Part shown: positions 63,569 to 64,000 of the stretch, in pieces
How positions within the stretch are numbered: the first letter of the stretch is position 1
How the letters are laid out: each line of letters starts with the position of its first letter
NCBI GenBank assembly: GCA_964460185.1
Contig: CAYWTM010000001.1
Span: 62,001-126,000 of the forward strand
Length of the DNA stretch: 64,000 nt
From: JAVJPJ01 sp040217295
GTDB lineage: Bacteria > Pseudomonadota > Alphaproteobacteria > Rhodobacterales > Rhodobacteraceae
Direction: 5' to 3'
The notes under the pieces: model-generated
Database searches by the model: none
What the model saw: only the letters and a program-made list of their open reading frames with translations
Told to the model about the DNA's origin: nothing
Translations under genes and position numbers: made by a program

Positions 63569-63982
63569 ATGGAAGCCAATACAAAATCCCGTCGACATTA
63601 TCCCGAAGCAGTGTACGACACGCGGTCTTTGGGGTTCCCCCAAGCCGTGTCGGGGCGCGGTGGGCGCCTCGTTGTGACCGCTGGACTGGTGGGATGGGAC
63701 AAACAGTTCAATCTGGAAAACGACTTCGGATCACAACTGCATCAAGCGATGGAAAACCTGGCCGAGGTGATGGCCGATGCGGGCGTCGCGGACGGTGATA
63801 TCCTACATGTCCGCATCTATGTTGTTGGCCTCACTCAAGACCACCGCATCATCGTGGGCCAGGAACTCGACAGGCAGTATCCCGACCGCGACCTTCGCCC
63901 GGGAACATCGCTGATTGGAATATCGGCTCTGGCACGGGACGATCTGCTTGTCGAAGTCGAAGGAACCGCAATCTGCGGGTAA
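63569..63982 (+). CDS. RidA-like (YjgF/YER057c/UK114) family protein without the active-site Arg
   Basis: Small trimer-forming protein of the Rid family, 137 aa. 'LVVTAGLVGWDK', 'QLHQAMENLAEVMADAGV' and 'VRIYVVGLTQD' are the family core, ending 'LLVEVEGTAICG'. In RidA proper an Arg (Arg105 in E. coli) precedes a Ser/Thr and hydrolyses 2-aminoacrylate-type imines. By my alignment the corresponding site here is Thr113-Ser114 in 'RPGTSLIGIS', so this is probably one of the Rid subgroups without that activity. ATG 63569 has GGAGA about nine bases upstream. Divergent from, and probably functionally tied to, the TRAP-E1 operon. Confidence 0.83.
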   Translation: MEANTKSRRHYPEAVYDTRSLGFPQAVSGRGGRLVVTAGLVGWDKQFNLENDFGSQLHQAMENLAEVMADAGVADGDILHVRIYVVGLTQDHRIIVGQELDRQYPDRDLRPGTSLIGISALARDDLLVEVEGTAICG

Positions 63983-64000
63983 CAGGTCAGCTGTTGCGCA

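Overview
The window is GC-rich (roughly 64-66 % by eye), densely packed and almost entirely coding. It is most likely from an alphaproteobacterium of the Rhodobacteraceae/Roseobacter type. The reasons are the many solute-binding-protein transporters (TTT, TRAP, two peptide-type ABC, two sugar/Ugp-type ABC), an mgsABC/gmaS-like (glx/glnT-like) set, ATGA-coupled operons, and FCD-GntR, ROK, LysR and XRE-cupin local regulators. No rRNA, tRNA, CRISPR, phage or IS element was seen. The region reads as a chain of catabolic cassettes, each with its own transporter and usually its own regulator.

Layout. (1) 1-9.7 kb: a partial Ldh-family dehydrogenase diverges from a two-subunit CoA ligase, an acyl-CoA dehydrogenase-fold enzyme lacking both usual catalytic Glu positions, and an HpcH/HpaI aldolase. 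Facing them are a split CHR transporter, an SDR without the Tyr/Lys pair, and a TctCBA transporter. The two ends share promoter motifs. (2) 10-16.2 kb: an orphan ModA-like protein, then an XRE-cupin regulator with mgsABC-gmaS (or glxBCD-glnT) genes. (3) 16.4-28.7 kb: LysR, a complete Dpp-type transporter translationally coupled to two deacylase-type hydrolases and followed by an M20 amidohydrolase; then an SLC13/TrkA-C permease. (4) 28.7-35.9 kb: an Opp-type transporter with a permease-ATPase fusion, divergent from a DUF1028 protein across a symmetrical pair of palindromes; an FCD-GntR regulator follows. (5) 36.2-40.4 kb: ugpBAEC. (6) 40.7-45.1 kb: an RND pump and its adaptor.

(7) 45.2-55.5 kb: a sugar-type ABC transporter operon that contains an argininosuccinate-lyase-like enzyme. 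It diverges from a ROK regulator, a PIG-L deacetylase with a long C-terminal extension, and a DMT permease; the shared promoter carries a perfect 21-bp palindrome. This is the best candidate for an undescribed pathway. (8) 56-58 kb: a coiled-coil protein, a formate/nitrite-type channel and a double PRC-barrel protein. (9) 58.2-64 kb: a TRAP transporter in one operon with an AceE-like homodimeric TPP enzyme, divergent from a RidA-like protein that lacks the usual active-site Arg.

A recurring regulatory theme is a strong hairpin between the binding-protein gene and the first permease gene in five of six transporter operons. This probably sets a high binding-protein to permease ratio. Function calls rest on protein family features read by eye; substrates are inferences throughout.
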